Positions 50,734 to 59,759 of a stretch of 64,000 bases of DNA are shown here, one piece after another (within the stretch, counting starts at the first letter, position 1; each line of letters opens with the position of its first letter). This DNA is from Flavipsychrobacter sp. GTDB taxonomy: Bacteria > Bacteroidota > Bacteroidia > Chitinophagales > Chitinophagaceae. A model generated the notes under the pieces. It searched no databases. It saw nothing but the letters and a program-made list of their open reading frames with translations, and was not told the DNA's origin. Where the stretch lies: the NCBI GenBank assembly GCA_016786615.1, contig JAEUVX010000010.1:124001-188000 (forward strand), written 5' to 3'. Both the position numbers and the translations under genes were made by a program.

Positions 50734-51372
50734 ATGAAGGGCAGCGCAATATATATAGCCATTGAAGGTTTGGATGGTACGGGCAAGTCCACCTTGTTCA
50801 ATAACCTGTGCGATAAACTGGATGCTGCCAATATAAGTTACAGCACTTTATGTCCTACACGAATGACAAGGCCTAGGTCGCTGATAGAAAGGATGTATAA
50901 TTTTAATAATTGGCATAAACGCATACTTTGGTTTCGCAGGCTCATCTATGCATACCGTTCTTATTGTGCGGTTAAAAGCCTGAATACAGATGTAGATATT
51001 ATACTGGGCGACAGGAGCATTGCAGGTACCTATGCAAAAAGCTGGAAGGTATTATTTGGCTCTCGCAGGCTAACAGTAGCTTTCTTCAACCTTGCAGAAC
51101 CATTTATAGCAGCACCCGATTACATTTTGCTATTGCAGGCTCCTATGCAGGTTATCCATACAAGATTGCAGGGTAGGGCTTATATAGATGCTGATGAGAG
51201 CGAAGCATCGCTGTTGAAAATGAAGGATGCCTATGCCGAGATAAGCGGCAGCTACACCATACACAGGCTACGCAACAGCCAATGGATACCCGTTGATGCA
51301 GATAAAGAACAGGATGTGCTGACAGATGAAGTGCTGGCTATGATACACAAATGGCGCAATACTGATAGTTAA
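50734..51372 (+). CDS. Thymidylate-kinase-like P-loop nucleotide kinase
   Basis: 212 residues. P-loop GLDGTGKST at 12-20, as in dTMP kinases, and the DR-x motif GDRSIAGTYAKSW at about residues 90-102. The LID region and much of the core differ from housekeeping Tmk, and the middle section is rich in basic and aromatic residues (NWHKRILWFRRLIYAYRSY). It is more likely a specialised nucleotide kinase than the essential Tmk. The stop overlaps the convergent protein kinase gene by four bases. Confidence 0.85.
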   Translation: MKGSAIYIAIEGLDGTGKSTLFNNLCDKLDAANISYSTLCPTRMTRPRSLIERMYNFNNWHKRILWFRRLIYAYRSYCAVKSLNTDVDIILGDRSIAGTYAKSWKVLFGSRRLTVAFFNLAEPFIAAPDYILLLQAPMQVIHTRLQGRAYIDADESEASLLKMKDAYAEISGSYTIHRLRNSQWIPVDADKEQDVLTDEVLAMIHKWRNTDS

Positions 51373-52214
51373 GAATATTTGTACACTGTAATGTGCTGCA
51401 ACCAGCGCCTGTATATCTTGGCGGCCAGTATGCCTGCAAATAATTCTTTGCTCAATATTCCCGAATACATCTTGCCTGTATCTTTCAATACCTTCAAAGA
51501 CCATCTGAAGTACAGGCTTAGGTCTGAAAGCGTGAATTTCTTTTTACGCGCTATCATATCATTGATAACTATGCCTATGCAATGGTGTGTCATGGTTCTC
51601 CACTGAGACTGGATACTGCCCGACAGTATGTATTTATAAGGATGCGGATGGCGCAGCTTTGCGTACAGGTCTCTGCTTTCGCTGTCATTCAACAATGTAG
51701 TATTGTATTTGCTGATGAAGTCGAGGTCTATCAGTACCACATCATCGCTGCTGGTTATTATTATGTTCGATGGTTTTATATCCCTGTGTACGATGTCTGC
51801 AGCAAATAACCCTTCGCTGGCTTTGTACAGTGCGGTAACTACTTTCCTGATAAATACGGTAGAATATCTGCCCTTTGCAATGATTTCGCTCAATGGCCTG
51901 CCATGCAGGTAATCCATCACTGTATAGTATAGCAGTTTGCCATTATAATCAAGGAAAGATACATCGTGTATCGGTACAAGGTTGGGTATCTTGTGGTTGA
52001 TGAGATAATGCTCTTTGCAGCGCATCTCATTACCAAACTTATCGGGCAGTGCCCTTGTGTATATTTTAATGGCTCTTGTATTGCCCTGACGGTCGTGGCA
52101 CATAAAAACATCTGCGCGAGAGCCGCTGCTTATTTTTCGTATCAGCGTATATCCTGCATCTTGGAATGCATCACTTAATCCTGTGGTAGGATAGTGTATT
52201 TCAGGGGCTATCAT
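51369..52214 (-). CDS. Serine/threonine protein kinase-like protein
   Basis: 281 residues. Kinase fold with a Gly-rich region ISSGSRADVF at about 28-37, the VAIK-type lysine K50 (TRAIKIY), the catalytic loop H143-R-D-I-K-P-S-N150 and a DLD-F metal-binding segment (163-166, where DFG is usual). The activation segment is short. No membrane or sensor domain. Kinases of this small type in Bacteroidota are often next to thymidylate-kinase-like and CHAD genes, as here. Substrate unknown. Confidence 0.88.
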   Translation of the reverse strand: MIAPEIHYPTTGLSDAFQDAGYTLIRKISSGSRADVFMCHDRQGNTRAIKIYTRALPDKFGNEMRCKEHYLINHKIPNLVPIHDVSFLDYNGKLLYYTVMDYLHGRPLSEIIAKGRYSTVFIRKVVTALYKASEGLFAADIVHRDIKPSNIIITSSDDVVLIDLDFISKYNTTLLNDSESRDLYAKLRHPHPYKYILSGSIQSQWRTMTHHCIGIVINDMIARKKKFTLSDLSLYFRWSLKVLKDTGKMYSGILSKELFAGILAAKIYRRWLQHITVYKYS

Positions 52215-52372
52215 GGAAAGTAGAACGATTTTTCAAATACAAATTAAGCATATTATCCCACGTTCTGCCCCTGTTCATTGGTTAACGATATGTTATTGAA
52301 GGCAGTTTTTTTGGTGATTTCATTCTTATCTATTGGATAGCAATGGTTTATGAAAATGCTATGCAGCTTGTG

Positions 52373-53125
52373 TTAGCTATACAGTTGCTGTATCGCTTTA
52401 ATAACTTTTCGGCGGGTTGCTGTATGCTGTGCATCAAATTGTACCTGTATAGTATGCAGCATAGCTCTTTCATTTTCGGGTACAAGGTTGTTGTATTGTT
52501 TCAGGTGGGTTACAAATACGACACTGTCAAGGTAATCTCCTGATACTTGTGCGGCATCTTTATAAGCATCGGGCAATGGCAGATAGCCTTGTACATATAC
52601 CATATCCTTCAGGTGCTTGCGGATGGTGTGTATATCCTCGTCTGTAATGTGCGGAGATAATAGTGCATGTATCGTTTGCAGGTGTTTATTGTTGCGATGC
52701 ACGTACTGTTTGCGATGCAGGTGGTACGGGATAGCATGCTTTAACTGTTTGGATATTCGTGCAAAGGATATTTGTTTATATGCCTTGTCGTAGGCAGGAT
52801 GTTGTTTTTGTATTTCGTCCTGTATCAGTTGCAGGTATTGTATAGGCAGTGTTGTTTTGTGTGTGTATAATGCTGCCAGTTGCTGATGGTGCAATTGTAA
52901 ATCGCGGATGGTGCCTGCTGTGCGATACAGCTTTTTCAGTGATGAGGGTATATCCTTTTTGCTATGCTTGCATTGTACCAGTCTTATTACAGCACGCATT
53001 TTTTTGAAGTTTACCCGTAGCTGGTGTATGTCTTCCATATCGTAAGACACATACGCTTTCTTTGCCAGTTGTTGTATGGACTGCAATTTTTCTTCTATAT
53101 CGTGCAGTAATTGCTTACGGCGCAT
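52373..53125 (-). CDS. CHAD-domain protein
   Basis: 250 residues, nearly all helical with many conserved His, Lys and Arg: QLRVNFKKMRAVIRLVQCKHSK near residue 35-60 and IRKHLKDMVYVQGYL near 185-200. CHAD domains bind polyphosphate and associate with polyphosphate granules. No CYTH domain is attached. The -7 element TACATTTG ends four bases before this ATG. Confidence 0.9.
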   Translation of the reverse strand: MRRKQLLHDIEEKLQSIQQLAKKAYVSYDMEDIHQLRVNFKKMRAVIRLVQCKHSKKDIPSSLKKLYRTAGTIRDLQLHHQQLAALYTHKTTLPIQYLQLIQDEIQKQHPAYDKAYKQISFARISKQLKHAIPYHLHRKQYVHRNNKHLQTIHALLSPHITDEDIHTIRKHLKDMVYVQGYLPLPDAYKDAAQVSGDYLDSVVFVTHLKQYNNLVPENERAMLHTIQVQFDAQHTATRRKVIKAIQQLYS

Positions 53126-53129
53126 ATTG

Positions 53130-53137
53130 CAAATGTA
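53130..53137 (-). promoter_or_regulatory. -7 promoter element of the CHAD gene
   Basis: TACATTTG on the minus strand, ending four bases upstream of the ATG at 53125, which implies a leaderless or nearly leaderless transcript. Confidence 0.6.
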
Positions 53138-53316
53138 CGTAACATATTATGTATCAACAGGTATTAGATAAATGACAAAAAAACCGGTGTTTATCTCGGT
53201 TGACAATGGCTTGTTGGTTATGTATATTTACTTTTCTTCCTCTCAGAACAGCAAAAATACCGCGAAACCGAAAACGGGTTAACAGAGTAGGTATTCATCC
53301 TTTAATACATTTTACC

Positions 53317-53574
53317 ATGGCACAGAAAGAATTCAAAGTAGTGCTTGATGGCATTAAGCTGTCTGCTGATGCGGAAAAAAGAATTGAAAAAGGCATCCAG
53401 TCGCTGGTAATGCAAGAACTGGCTGGCTACAAGCCCAACCCCGACGGACCGGTTGGCGGTCCCATTAAAGTAGGTCCGATACCGGGAAGAACATTCCATA
53501 TCCCGATTGACTGGATTGGTATCATCGCAAGAGACTTCAACCTGAAGGAAGCAAAGCAAATTTTCAGATTCTGA
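53317..53574 (+). CDS. Small protein of unknown function, possible peptide precursor or binding partner
   Basis: 85 residues from ATG 53317; an in-frame start at 53200 lies upstream of the predicted transcript and adds an uncharacteristic segment. It begins with a conserved-looking amphipathic helix (KEFKVVLDGIKLSADAEKRIEKGIQSLVMQELAGYK), followed by a Pro/Gly-rich stretch (PNPDGPVGGPIKVGPIPGRTFHIPIDW) and ends QIFRF. The first half resembles leader-like helices of ribosomally made peptide families, but no modification enzyme is adjacent. The following gene is 14 bases away. Not recognised. Confidence 0.72.
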   Translation: MAQKEFKVVLDGIKLSADAEKRIEKGIQSLVMQELAGYKPNPDGPVGGPIKVGPIPGRTFHIPIDWIGIIARDFNLKEAKQIFRF

Positions 53575-53588
53575 TAAACTACATCAGT

Positions 53589-53984
53589 ATGAAAACAGAA
53601 GCAGATAATAAAACCTGTCCGAGCAGTACTTGCAAGGAAGGTGCGTTATTGCTGGGTGTGGTGCAGGGCGATAATACTGTCGCCCTGCTTACCGGCACTC
53701 CGCTGACGGTTGATAAAGCATTTGCCGAAAAAGCACATGAAGACGGCGACCCTGAAAGAAGGTTTCGATTTGCCAATAAATGTGTACAGACAGGCTGCAA
53801 ACAATGGACAGGGCATAGCTGTGGTGTAATAACCCGCCTGCACGAAATGAATGAACGTATAGAAGCCGATGCACAGCTAAAGCCATGTGCCATACGCAAT
53901 ACATGCAGGTGGTATGCGCAAGAGGGAGACAGTGCCTGTACGATATGTACCTATGTGGTAACTAATAATCTGGAAGAAGTGTAA
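53589..53984 (+). CDS. Nine-cysteine protein of unknown function
   Basis: 131 residues, soluble, no signal peptide. Cysteines at 10, 15, 65, 70, 78, 100, 106, 117 and 120, with groups CxxxxC, CxxxxC, CxxxxxC and a final CTIC. Spacing and the conserved CRWYAQEGDSACTICTYVV are compatible with binding of metal or an Fe-S cluster. It follows an 85-residue protein by 14 bases and looks like its operon partner. No family recognised. It is convergent with the gene at 53991-54386. Confidence 0.75.
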   Translation: MKTEADNKTCPSSTCKEGALLLGVVQGDNTVALLTGTPLTVDKAFAEKAHEDGDPERRFRFANKCVQTGCKQWTGHSCGVITRLHEMNERIEADAQLKPCAIRNTCRWYAQEGDSACTICTYVVTNNLEEV

Positions 53985-53990
53985 TGTCTA

Positions 53991-54386
53991 CTACTCTTTA
54001 TCGGTAGCCAGCCTGATGCAGCATATTGCCAGTAAGAGTGTAAGGATGCCGAATGATTTTTCCATCAGCGTTTGTGCAAAGATATTACCCAATGTGTTGA
54101 TGGAGAACATAACCACCATCAGCCACATGGCTATGCGGGTAGTGCGCCTGTCGATACGGAAGGGCAGCCAGCGCATGTGTGCGGCTACTATCAGTATTAC
54201 GGTTATATTTATCAGTACAGATACCGTTTCGAAGCGTATCATATCGGCATGGGTTTTCAGCCTGCCGCCCCACGTAATATCGTAGGGTATTACACCCGTC
54301 AGTATCAGTGTGTGCAGTATGATGGTAATCCCCATGATGCAGATGGTGGTATATGCCGCTGTTTTGCTACTGATGATTTTATTCAT
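53991..54386 (-). CDS. Four-helix membrane protein of unknown function
   Basis: 131 residues with membrane segments at about 12-33, 52-70, 84-103 and 112-125. Short polar loops, no conserved catalytic motif seen. Related small proteins occur in Bacteroidota as hypothetical proteins. It ends 6 bases from the nine-cysteine gene on the opposite strand. Confidence 0.72.
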   Translation of the reverse strand: MNKIISSKTAAYTTICIMGITIILHTLILTGVIPYDITWGGRLKTHADMIRFETVSVLINITVILIVAAHMRWLPFRIDRRTTRIAMWLMVVMFSINTLGNIFAQTLMEKSFGILTLLLAICCIRLATDKE

Positions 54387-54556
54387 ATTGCTGGCAAAGC
54401 TAAGTGCTTTTTTGGTTGTAAGGATGTGTTGTCAACTTAGGCATGATAAGAAAAAATATAGATATTTCACATCGGGTAAGCATAAGATATGTGTTGTAAA
54501 GACAAAACAGTTTAGATAGAAAATGTTATTAATTTTATTAAAACAAACAGTTTGGT

Positions 54557-55279
54557 ATGAGTATAGAACCCAAACACACTAATCCCTTAAAAGGCTATTT
54601 GTCTCCGCATTATATACATAAAAGCAATTGGCTGAGGGCGGCAGTGCTTGGTGCAAACGACGGGATACTTTCAACAGCCAGCATAGCTATTGGTGTGGCA
54701 TCGGCAAGTGTAACGCGCGAGCCAATTATCCTGGCTTCTCTTGCAGGGTTGGTTGCAGGTGCATTGTCTATGGCAGCAGGTGAGTACGTGTCTGTCAGTT
54801 CTCAGACAGATATAGAGAAAGCAGACATAGCCCGTGAAGCAGCAGAACTGAAAGAAAAACCTGATACTGAGTTACAATATTTAGCCACAATATATGAGCA
54901 GCGAGGGTTGAAAAAAGAAACTGCTCTGCAGGTAGCTAAAGAGTTGACTGCGCATGATGTCCTTGCAGCGCATGTAAGGGATGAACTTGGGATAAATGAG
55001 ATAAGTCAGGCAAAGCCCTTGCAAGCAGCTTTAGCATCGGGTGCATCATTTACATGCGGTGCATTATTGCCCTTGCTTATTTCTGTATTTATGCCATTAA
55101 AGTATATGGTATATTACCAGTATTGTCTTGCTATAGCTTTTCTGCTGATGCTTGGTGCTATAGCAGCTAAAACAGGAGGCTCCAGCATAGGTAAAGCTGC
55201 ATTGCGTATAACCCTGTGGGGTACAATAGCTATGGCACTGACTGCAGTGGTTGGACGTATATTTGGTGTAGCAGTATGA
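54557..55279 (+). CDS. VIT1/CCC1-family metal transporter
   Basis: 240 residues with about five membrane helices and the family signature LRAAVLGANDGILSTASIAIGVASA at about 26-50, SLAGLVAGALSMAAGEYVSVSSQTDIE at about 58-85, and a central charged cytoplasmic domain (90-150) that binds metal in plant VIT1. It moves Fe(II)/Mn(II) out of the cytoplasm or into a compartment. It fits with the iron-related genes elsewhere in the window but is not linked to them. Confidence 0.93.
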   Translation: MSIEPKHTNPLKGYLSPHYIHKSNWLRAAVLGANDGILSTASIAIGVASASVTREPIILASLAGLVAGALSMAAGEYVSVSSQTDIEKADIAREAAELKEKPDTELQYLATIYEQRGLKKETALQVAKELTAHDVLAAHVRDELGINEISQAKPLQAALASGASFTCGALLPLLISVFMPLKYMVYYQYCLAIAFLLMLGAIAAKTGGSSIGKAALRITLWGTIAMALTAVVGRIFGVAV

Positions 55280-55330
55280 TTACAGAAAGGAATCACAAGC
55301 CATTAACTTTGATACGCAATACTGTTTGAT

Positions 55331-55685
55331 ATGGATAATACACAAAGGCTTTACAAGATGATATTTGCAAGCGTGTACCCCTACTATATACAAAAAGGCA
55401 GAGAAGAAAGGGCGCACGAAGGAAGAGGTAGATACCATCATCTGCTGGCTTACGGGATATACCGAAAAAACATTGCAGCAACAGATAGATAAGAAAGTGA
55501 ATTTCGAAACCTTTTTTGCAGAAGCACCGCAACTGAACCCCAATGTATCAAAAATAACCGGTGTTATCTGCGGGTATCGGGTAGAGGATATAGAAGACCT
55601 CCTGATGCGCAAAGCCCGCTATATGGATAAGCTGATAGACGAGCTGGCAAAAGGCAAAGCAATGGAAAAGGTATTGCGCAAGTAG
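55331..55685 (+). pseudogene. DUF2200 gene with a +1 frameshift near its start
   Basis: The natural start is ATG 55331 (protein begins [22 protein letters not shown]), and the matching continuation [22 protein letters not shown] lies in the next reading frame from 55393 on. DUF2200 proteins are one continuous chain of about 115 residues across this junction. The break coincides with an A5 run at 55392-55396 (family sequence would need A4). The gene is therefore either a recent frameshift mutation, a sequencing or assembly error, or less likely a programmed shift. The reading frame downstream is intact to 55685, which argues for a very recent event or an error. Confidence 0.85.
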
Positions 55686-55690
55686 GGTAG

Positions 55691-56167
55691 TTACTTAATG
55701 TTCTTATACGTTTGTATGGTAGTAACGGGTGTGCCCGAAGTATTGGGTTTTGTTATTTTCAGTTTCATCTGCGTGGTGCTTATCTCTAAGTCGAAGGTAT
55801 CGGGGTTGCTGTCAACAATAGCCAGTTTTGTATCGTTATTAAGCAGTGCATAGGTTGCTGTTTCTACCTGTGCATCGTCGGGGCATTTATTGGTGTTTTC
55901 GTCCATAGTAGCTTTGCCGTCTGCTGCAAACTGCATAAAGTCGTCTTTATCACATTGATCCATCTGGCTGTATATGTCTATAGAGGTATCTTTGCCCATA
56001 TAGTTTATGGTAGCTGTACCGGCAATCATCTGCCACTTGCCAGCCTCCAGTGCTTGCCTTGCAGCAGATGTATTATTGTTCTTGTTATCGGTATCATCTG
56101 TTTTTTTACAAGCTGCAAAAAGTGCAATGCCACAGTATAGGGTAATAACAGCAGGTGTAAATTTCAT
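55691..56167 (-). CDS. Lipocalin-like lipoprotein
   Basis: 158 residues. Lipoprotein signal with Cys20 (LFAACKKTDD) and a beta-rich body (GKWQMIAGTATINYMGKDTSIDIYSQMDQCDKDDFMQFAADGKATMDE), matching the small lipocalin-like lipoproteins of Bacteroidota. A second Cys pair in the body (Cys72, Cys94) could form a disulfide. Ligand unknown. Convergent with the DUF2200 gene five bases away. Confidence 0.82.
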   Translation of the reverse strand: MKFTPAVITLYCGIALFAACKKTDDTDNKNNNTSAARQALEAGKWQMIAGTATINYMGKDTSIDIYSQMDQCDKDDFMQFAADGKATMDENTNKCPDDAQVETATYALLNNDTKLAIVDSNPDTFDLEISTTQMKLKITKPNTSGTPVTTIQTYKNIK

Positions 56168-56425
56168 AAGTATATGTTTTATATAAAAATATGATACAAT
56201 TCATATTGTTGCAATACCTGAATAGGATAGTATTATTCTGAGGTTGCTTCGTTATGATTCCTCACCCCGAAGTATCCACACTCAATCCACCACACACATA
56301 CCATTCATTTCTATACATTATGAATAACGAATTTTTCACCTAACTTCGCGACTTATTTTTTCAGTAGTTTAAGGCTTATTCTGCCCCGATGGGTAGCGCA
56401 GCCTTTGGTATTTTGAATCAACGAA
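56168..56425. other. Divergent intergenic region upstream of ileS
   Basis: AT-rich 258 bases. A plus-strand TAACTTCG near 56341 resembles a -7 element with one mismatch and would leave an 80-base leader. No T-box-like structure was recognised. Confidence 0.5.
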
Positions 56426-59400
56426 ATGTCGGACAGGTACGTAGAATATAAAGGACTAAATATGCCAACCATAGAGCAGGGCATCCTGCAACTGTGGAAG
56501 GAGAATGATACTTTCAATAAGAGTGTTACAGGGCGCAATGGCTCTCAGCCATTCGTTTTTTACGAAGGTCCGCCCAGTGCCAATGGTATGCCCGGTATTC
56601 ACCACGTTATTTCCCGTACCCTCAAAGACCTTGTATGCCGTTACAAAACCATGCAGGGCTATCAGGTACACCGCAAAGCGGGGTGGGATACGCATGGCCT
56701 GCCTGTAGAGCTTGGCGTGGAAAAAGAACTGGGTATTACTAAAGAAGATATCGGTAAAAAGATAAGTGTAGAGGACTATAACCTGAAATGCCGTGAGGCA
56801 GTAATGCGTTATAAAAAAGAGTGGGAAGACATTACCGAGAAGATGGGTTATTGGGTGGATATGGGCAATCCCTACATCACATTCGATAATAAATATATAG
56901 AAACCCTGTGGTGGGCTCTGAAGACCCTGCATACAAAAGGGTATCTCTACAAGAGCGTCAGCATACAGCCCTACAGCCCTGCTGCGGGTACGGGTTTAAG
57001 CAGCCACGAGCTGAACCAGCCGGGTACGTACAAGGATGTAAAAGATACTACAGTGGTGGCTATGTTCAATGCCATCCGCAATGCACAGTCCAAGTTTCTG
57101 TATGAGGCATCGGGTGGCGAAGCGGTACACTTCCTTGCATGGACGACAACCCCATGGACGTTGCCAAGCAACTGCGGCCTTACTGTAGGAGAGAAGATAG
57201 ATTATGTGTTGGTAAAAACCTATAACGCATATACGCATCAGCCTATCAATGTAATACTGGCAAAGGCATTGGTTGGCAAACACTTCAAAGCCGAAGGGCA
57301 GGATGCAGACTTTGCAGCTTATGGTGCAGAGCAGAAAATCATCCCTTGGACAATTATTAAAGAGTTTAAAGGAAAGGACATAGAAGGTTGCCGTTACGAG
57401 CAACTGCTGCCATACGAGGGTAATACTGCCGAGATAACTGGTGGCGACCCATGGAGGGTAATAACAGGTGATTTCGTAACTACCGAAGATGGTACGGGTA
57501 TCGTACACACTGCCCCTGCTTTTGGTGCAGACGACTATCGTGTAGGCAAAAAGAATAATATAGGCATACTGACACTGGTAGATAAGGAAGGTAAGTTTAC
57601 CGAATACCTTGGCGAACTGAGTGGCAGATATGTAAAGAATTATAAAGATGACAGCGAGTGGAAGGATGTAGATGTGGATATAGCTGTGAAGTTGAAACTG
57701 GAAGGCCGTGCCTTTAAGGTTGAAAAATACGAACACACTTACCCGCACTGTTGGCGTACCGATAAGCCTGTTATCTATTATCCGCTGGATGCTTGGTTTA
57801 TAAAAACCACTGCCGTAAAGGATAGGATGATAGAGCTGAACAAAACCATCAACTGGAAGCCTAAGGCTACCGGTGAGGGTAGGTTTGGCAATTGGCTGGA
57901 GAATATGGTGGACTGGAACCTGAGCCGCAGCCGTTATTGGGGTACACCATTGCCGGTATGGGCTACCGAAGATGGTAGTGAAATACGTGTGATAGGCAGC
58001 CTCGAAGAACTGAAAGATGAGATAATCAGGGCTAATAAGTCATTGAATATCAATCAAAATACCGAAAGTATAACGCAGGATTTGCACAAGCCATTTGTTG
58101 ACCAGATAATATTGGTAAGCGATAGCGGCAAACCTATGATGCGTGAGCCAGACCTGATAGATGTATGGTTTGATAGTGGTGCTATGCCTTATGCACAGCA
58201 GCATTACCCGTTCGAAAACCATGCGGAAAGAACACTGAGCCAAAACTTCCCTGCCGACTTTATAGCCGAAGGGGTTGACCAGACACGTGGTTGGTTTTAT
58301 ACCCTCCATGCACTTGGTGTAATGCTGTTCGATAATGTGGCATATAAGACAGTAGTAAGTAACGGCCTGGTGCTGGATAAGAATGGTAATAAGATGAGCA
58401 AACGCCTTGGCAATGTCATCAACCCATTCGAAACGATAGAGAAAAACAGTGCTGATGCTACGCGTTGGTACCTCATAACCAATGCAAGTCCGTGGGATAG
58501 CTTACGATTTGATTTAGAAGGAATTAAAGAGGTTCAACGGAAGTATTTTGGTACATTATATAATACCTACCAGTTCTTTGCGCTATACGCCAATGTCGAT
58601 GGCTTTAACTTCAAAGAAGGTTATGTACCGGTAGAGCAACGCCCTGAGATAGACCGCTGGATATTGTCATCGCTCAACACCCTTGTAAAGGATGTAACCG
58701 CTTATATGAACGATTACGAACCTACGCAGGCAGGCAGGGCTATGGAAACTTTCCTCGACGAGCAGCTGAGCAACTGGTATGTTCGCCTGTGCCGCCGCCG
58801 TTTCTGGAAGGGAGAGTATGAGCATGATAAAATATGTGCATACCAAACCTTATATGAATGTTTGGAAACACTGTCATTATTAATGGCACCAATATCACCA
58901 TTCTTTGCAGATTGGTTGTATAGCAATCTTAATAATATAACAAAGCGTTACGAGGCTAAGTCAGTTCATCTGGCAGATTACCCGGTTGCAAACGTAGATG
59001 TAATAGATACGGAACTGGAAGAACGTATGCACCTTGCGCAGGATGTATCATCTTTGGTACTGTCTTTGCGTAAGAAGGTTAATATCAAAGTTCGCCAGCC
59101 ATTGCAAAAGATATTGATACCTGTACTGGATGCACACATGAATGAACAAGTGCAGAAAGTGGAGGATTTGATTAAAGGTGAAGTTAATGTAAAAGATATT
59201 GAGTATTTATCTGATACAGAAGGATTTATAAGAAAGAAAGTAAAGCCAAACTTCAAGTCGCTTGGTGCTAAAATGGGTGCAAAGATGAAGGCAGTAGCTG
59301 CTATCATCAGTGCTATGGACCAGCAGCAGATAAGCGCATTGGAAAAAGACGGAGGCTATACCCTGACAGTAGATGGTGAGCCTATAGATATAGTAAGAGA

Positions 59401-59755
59401 AGACGTAGATATAATAGCAGAGGATATACCGGGATGGAGTGTAGCTAATAAAGACACCCTGACTGTGGCATTGGATATAACAGTTACCCCGCATTTGCAG
59501 GATGAGGGTAACGCAAGGGAATTGGTTAATCGTATTCAAAAAATTCGTAAAGAAACAGGATTAGAACTTACAGATAGAATAGCAGTTAGCGTAGAGGAAC
59601 ACGAACCATTAAAGACTGCCATATTAAATTTCAGTGATTATATTTGCACGGAAATTTTGGCAGATAAGTTAGAGATTGTCCCTCAGATATCCGAAGGAAC
59701 GGAGATTGAGGTTAATGAAGCAATACTTAAAGTGTTAATATCTAAAAAACAATAA
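56426..59755 (+). CDS. ileS: Isoleucyl-tRNA synthetase
   Basis: 1109 residues, the long form usual in Bacteroidota. Class I synthetase with the HIGH-like motif GMPGIHH at about 54-60, the connective editing domain (around residues 215-420, with the TTTPWTLPSN segment) and the KMSKR loop K656-MSKR660, followed by the anticodon-binding and C-terminal domains. Charges tRNA-Ile and edits valine. It is followed four bases later by the lysine-rich DksA-like gene, so both are likely co-transcribed. Confidence 0.98.
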   Translation: MSDRYVEYKGLNMPTIEQGILQLWKENDTFNKSVTGRNGSQPFVFYEGPPSANGMPGIHHVISRTLKDLVCRYKTMQGYQVHRKAGWDTHGLPVELGVEKELGITKEDIGKKISVEDYNLKCREAVMRYKKEWEDITEKMGYWVDMGNPYITFDNKYIETLWWALKTLHTKGYLYKSVSIQPYSPAAGTGLSSHELNQPGTYKDVKDTTVVAMFNAIRNAQSKFLYEASGGEAVHFLAWTTTPWTLPSNCGLTVGEKIDYVLVKTYNAYTHQPINVILAKALVGKHFKAEGQDADFAAYGAEQKIIPWTIIKEFKGKDIEGCRYEQLLPYEGNTAEITGGDPWRVITGDFVTTEDGTGIVHTAPAFGADDYRVGKKNNIGILTLVDKEGKFTEYLGELSGRYVKNYKDDSEWKDVDVDIAVKLKLEGRAFKVEKYEHTYPHCWRTDKPVIYYPLDAWFIKTTAVKDRMIELNKTINWKPKATGEGRFGNWLENMVDWNLSRSRYWGTPLPVWATEDGSEIRVIGSLEELKDEIIRANKSLNINQNTESITQDLHKPFVDQIILVSDSGKPMMREPDLIDVWFDSGAMPYAQQHYPFENHAERTLSQNFPADFIAEGVDQTRGWFYTLHALGVMLFDNVAYKTVVSNGLVLDKNGNKMSKRLGNVINPFETIEKNSADATRWYLITNASPWDSLRFDLEGIKEVQRKYFGTLYNTYQFFALYANVDGFNFKEGYVPVEQRPEIDRWILSSLNTLVKDVTAYMNDYEPTQAGRAMETFLDEQLSNWYVRLCRRRFWKGEYEHDKICAYQTLYECLETLSLLMAPISPFFADWLYSNLNNITKRYEAKSVHLADYPVANVDVIDTELEERMHLAQDVSSLVLSLRKKVNIKVRQPLQKILIPVLDAHMNEQVQKVEDLIKGEVNVKDIEYLSDTEGFIRKKVKPNFKSLGAKMGAKMKAVAAIISAMDQQQISALEKDGGYTLTVDGEPIDIVREDVDIIAEDIPGWSVANKDTLTVALDITVTPHLQDEGNARELVNRIQKIRKETGLELTDRIAVSVEEHEPLKTAILNFSDYICTEILADKLEIVPQISEGTEIEVNEAILKVLISKKQ

Positions 59756-59759
59756 CGCT

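Noticed and set aside
50734-51372. Housekeeping thymidylate kinase
   Set aside because: The P-loop matches, but the LID region and core do not, and the location next to a protein kinase suggests a specialised enzyme.
53200-53316. N-terminal extension of the 85-residue protein
   Set aside because: The extra segment is unlike the rest and lies close to or before the likely transcription start near 53230.
55365-55685. Intact shorter DUF2200 protein starting at an internal TTG
   Set aside because: The family N-terminus is found upstream in another frame, so the TTG start would give a truncated protein.
56168-56425. T-box riboswitch upstream of ileS
   Set aside because: No stem with a specifier loop or T-box sequence is visible, and such leaders are not typical of Bacteroidota.
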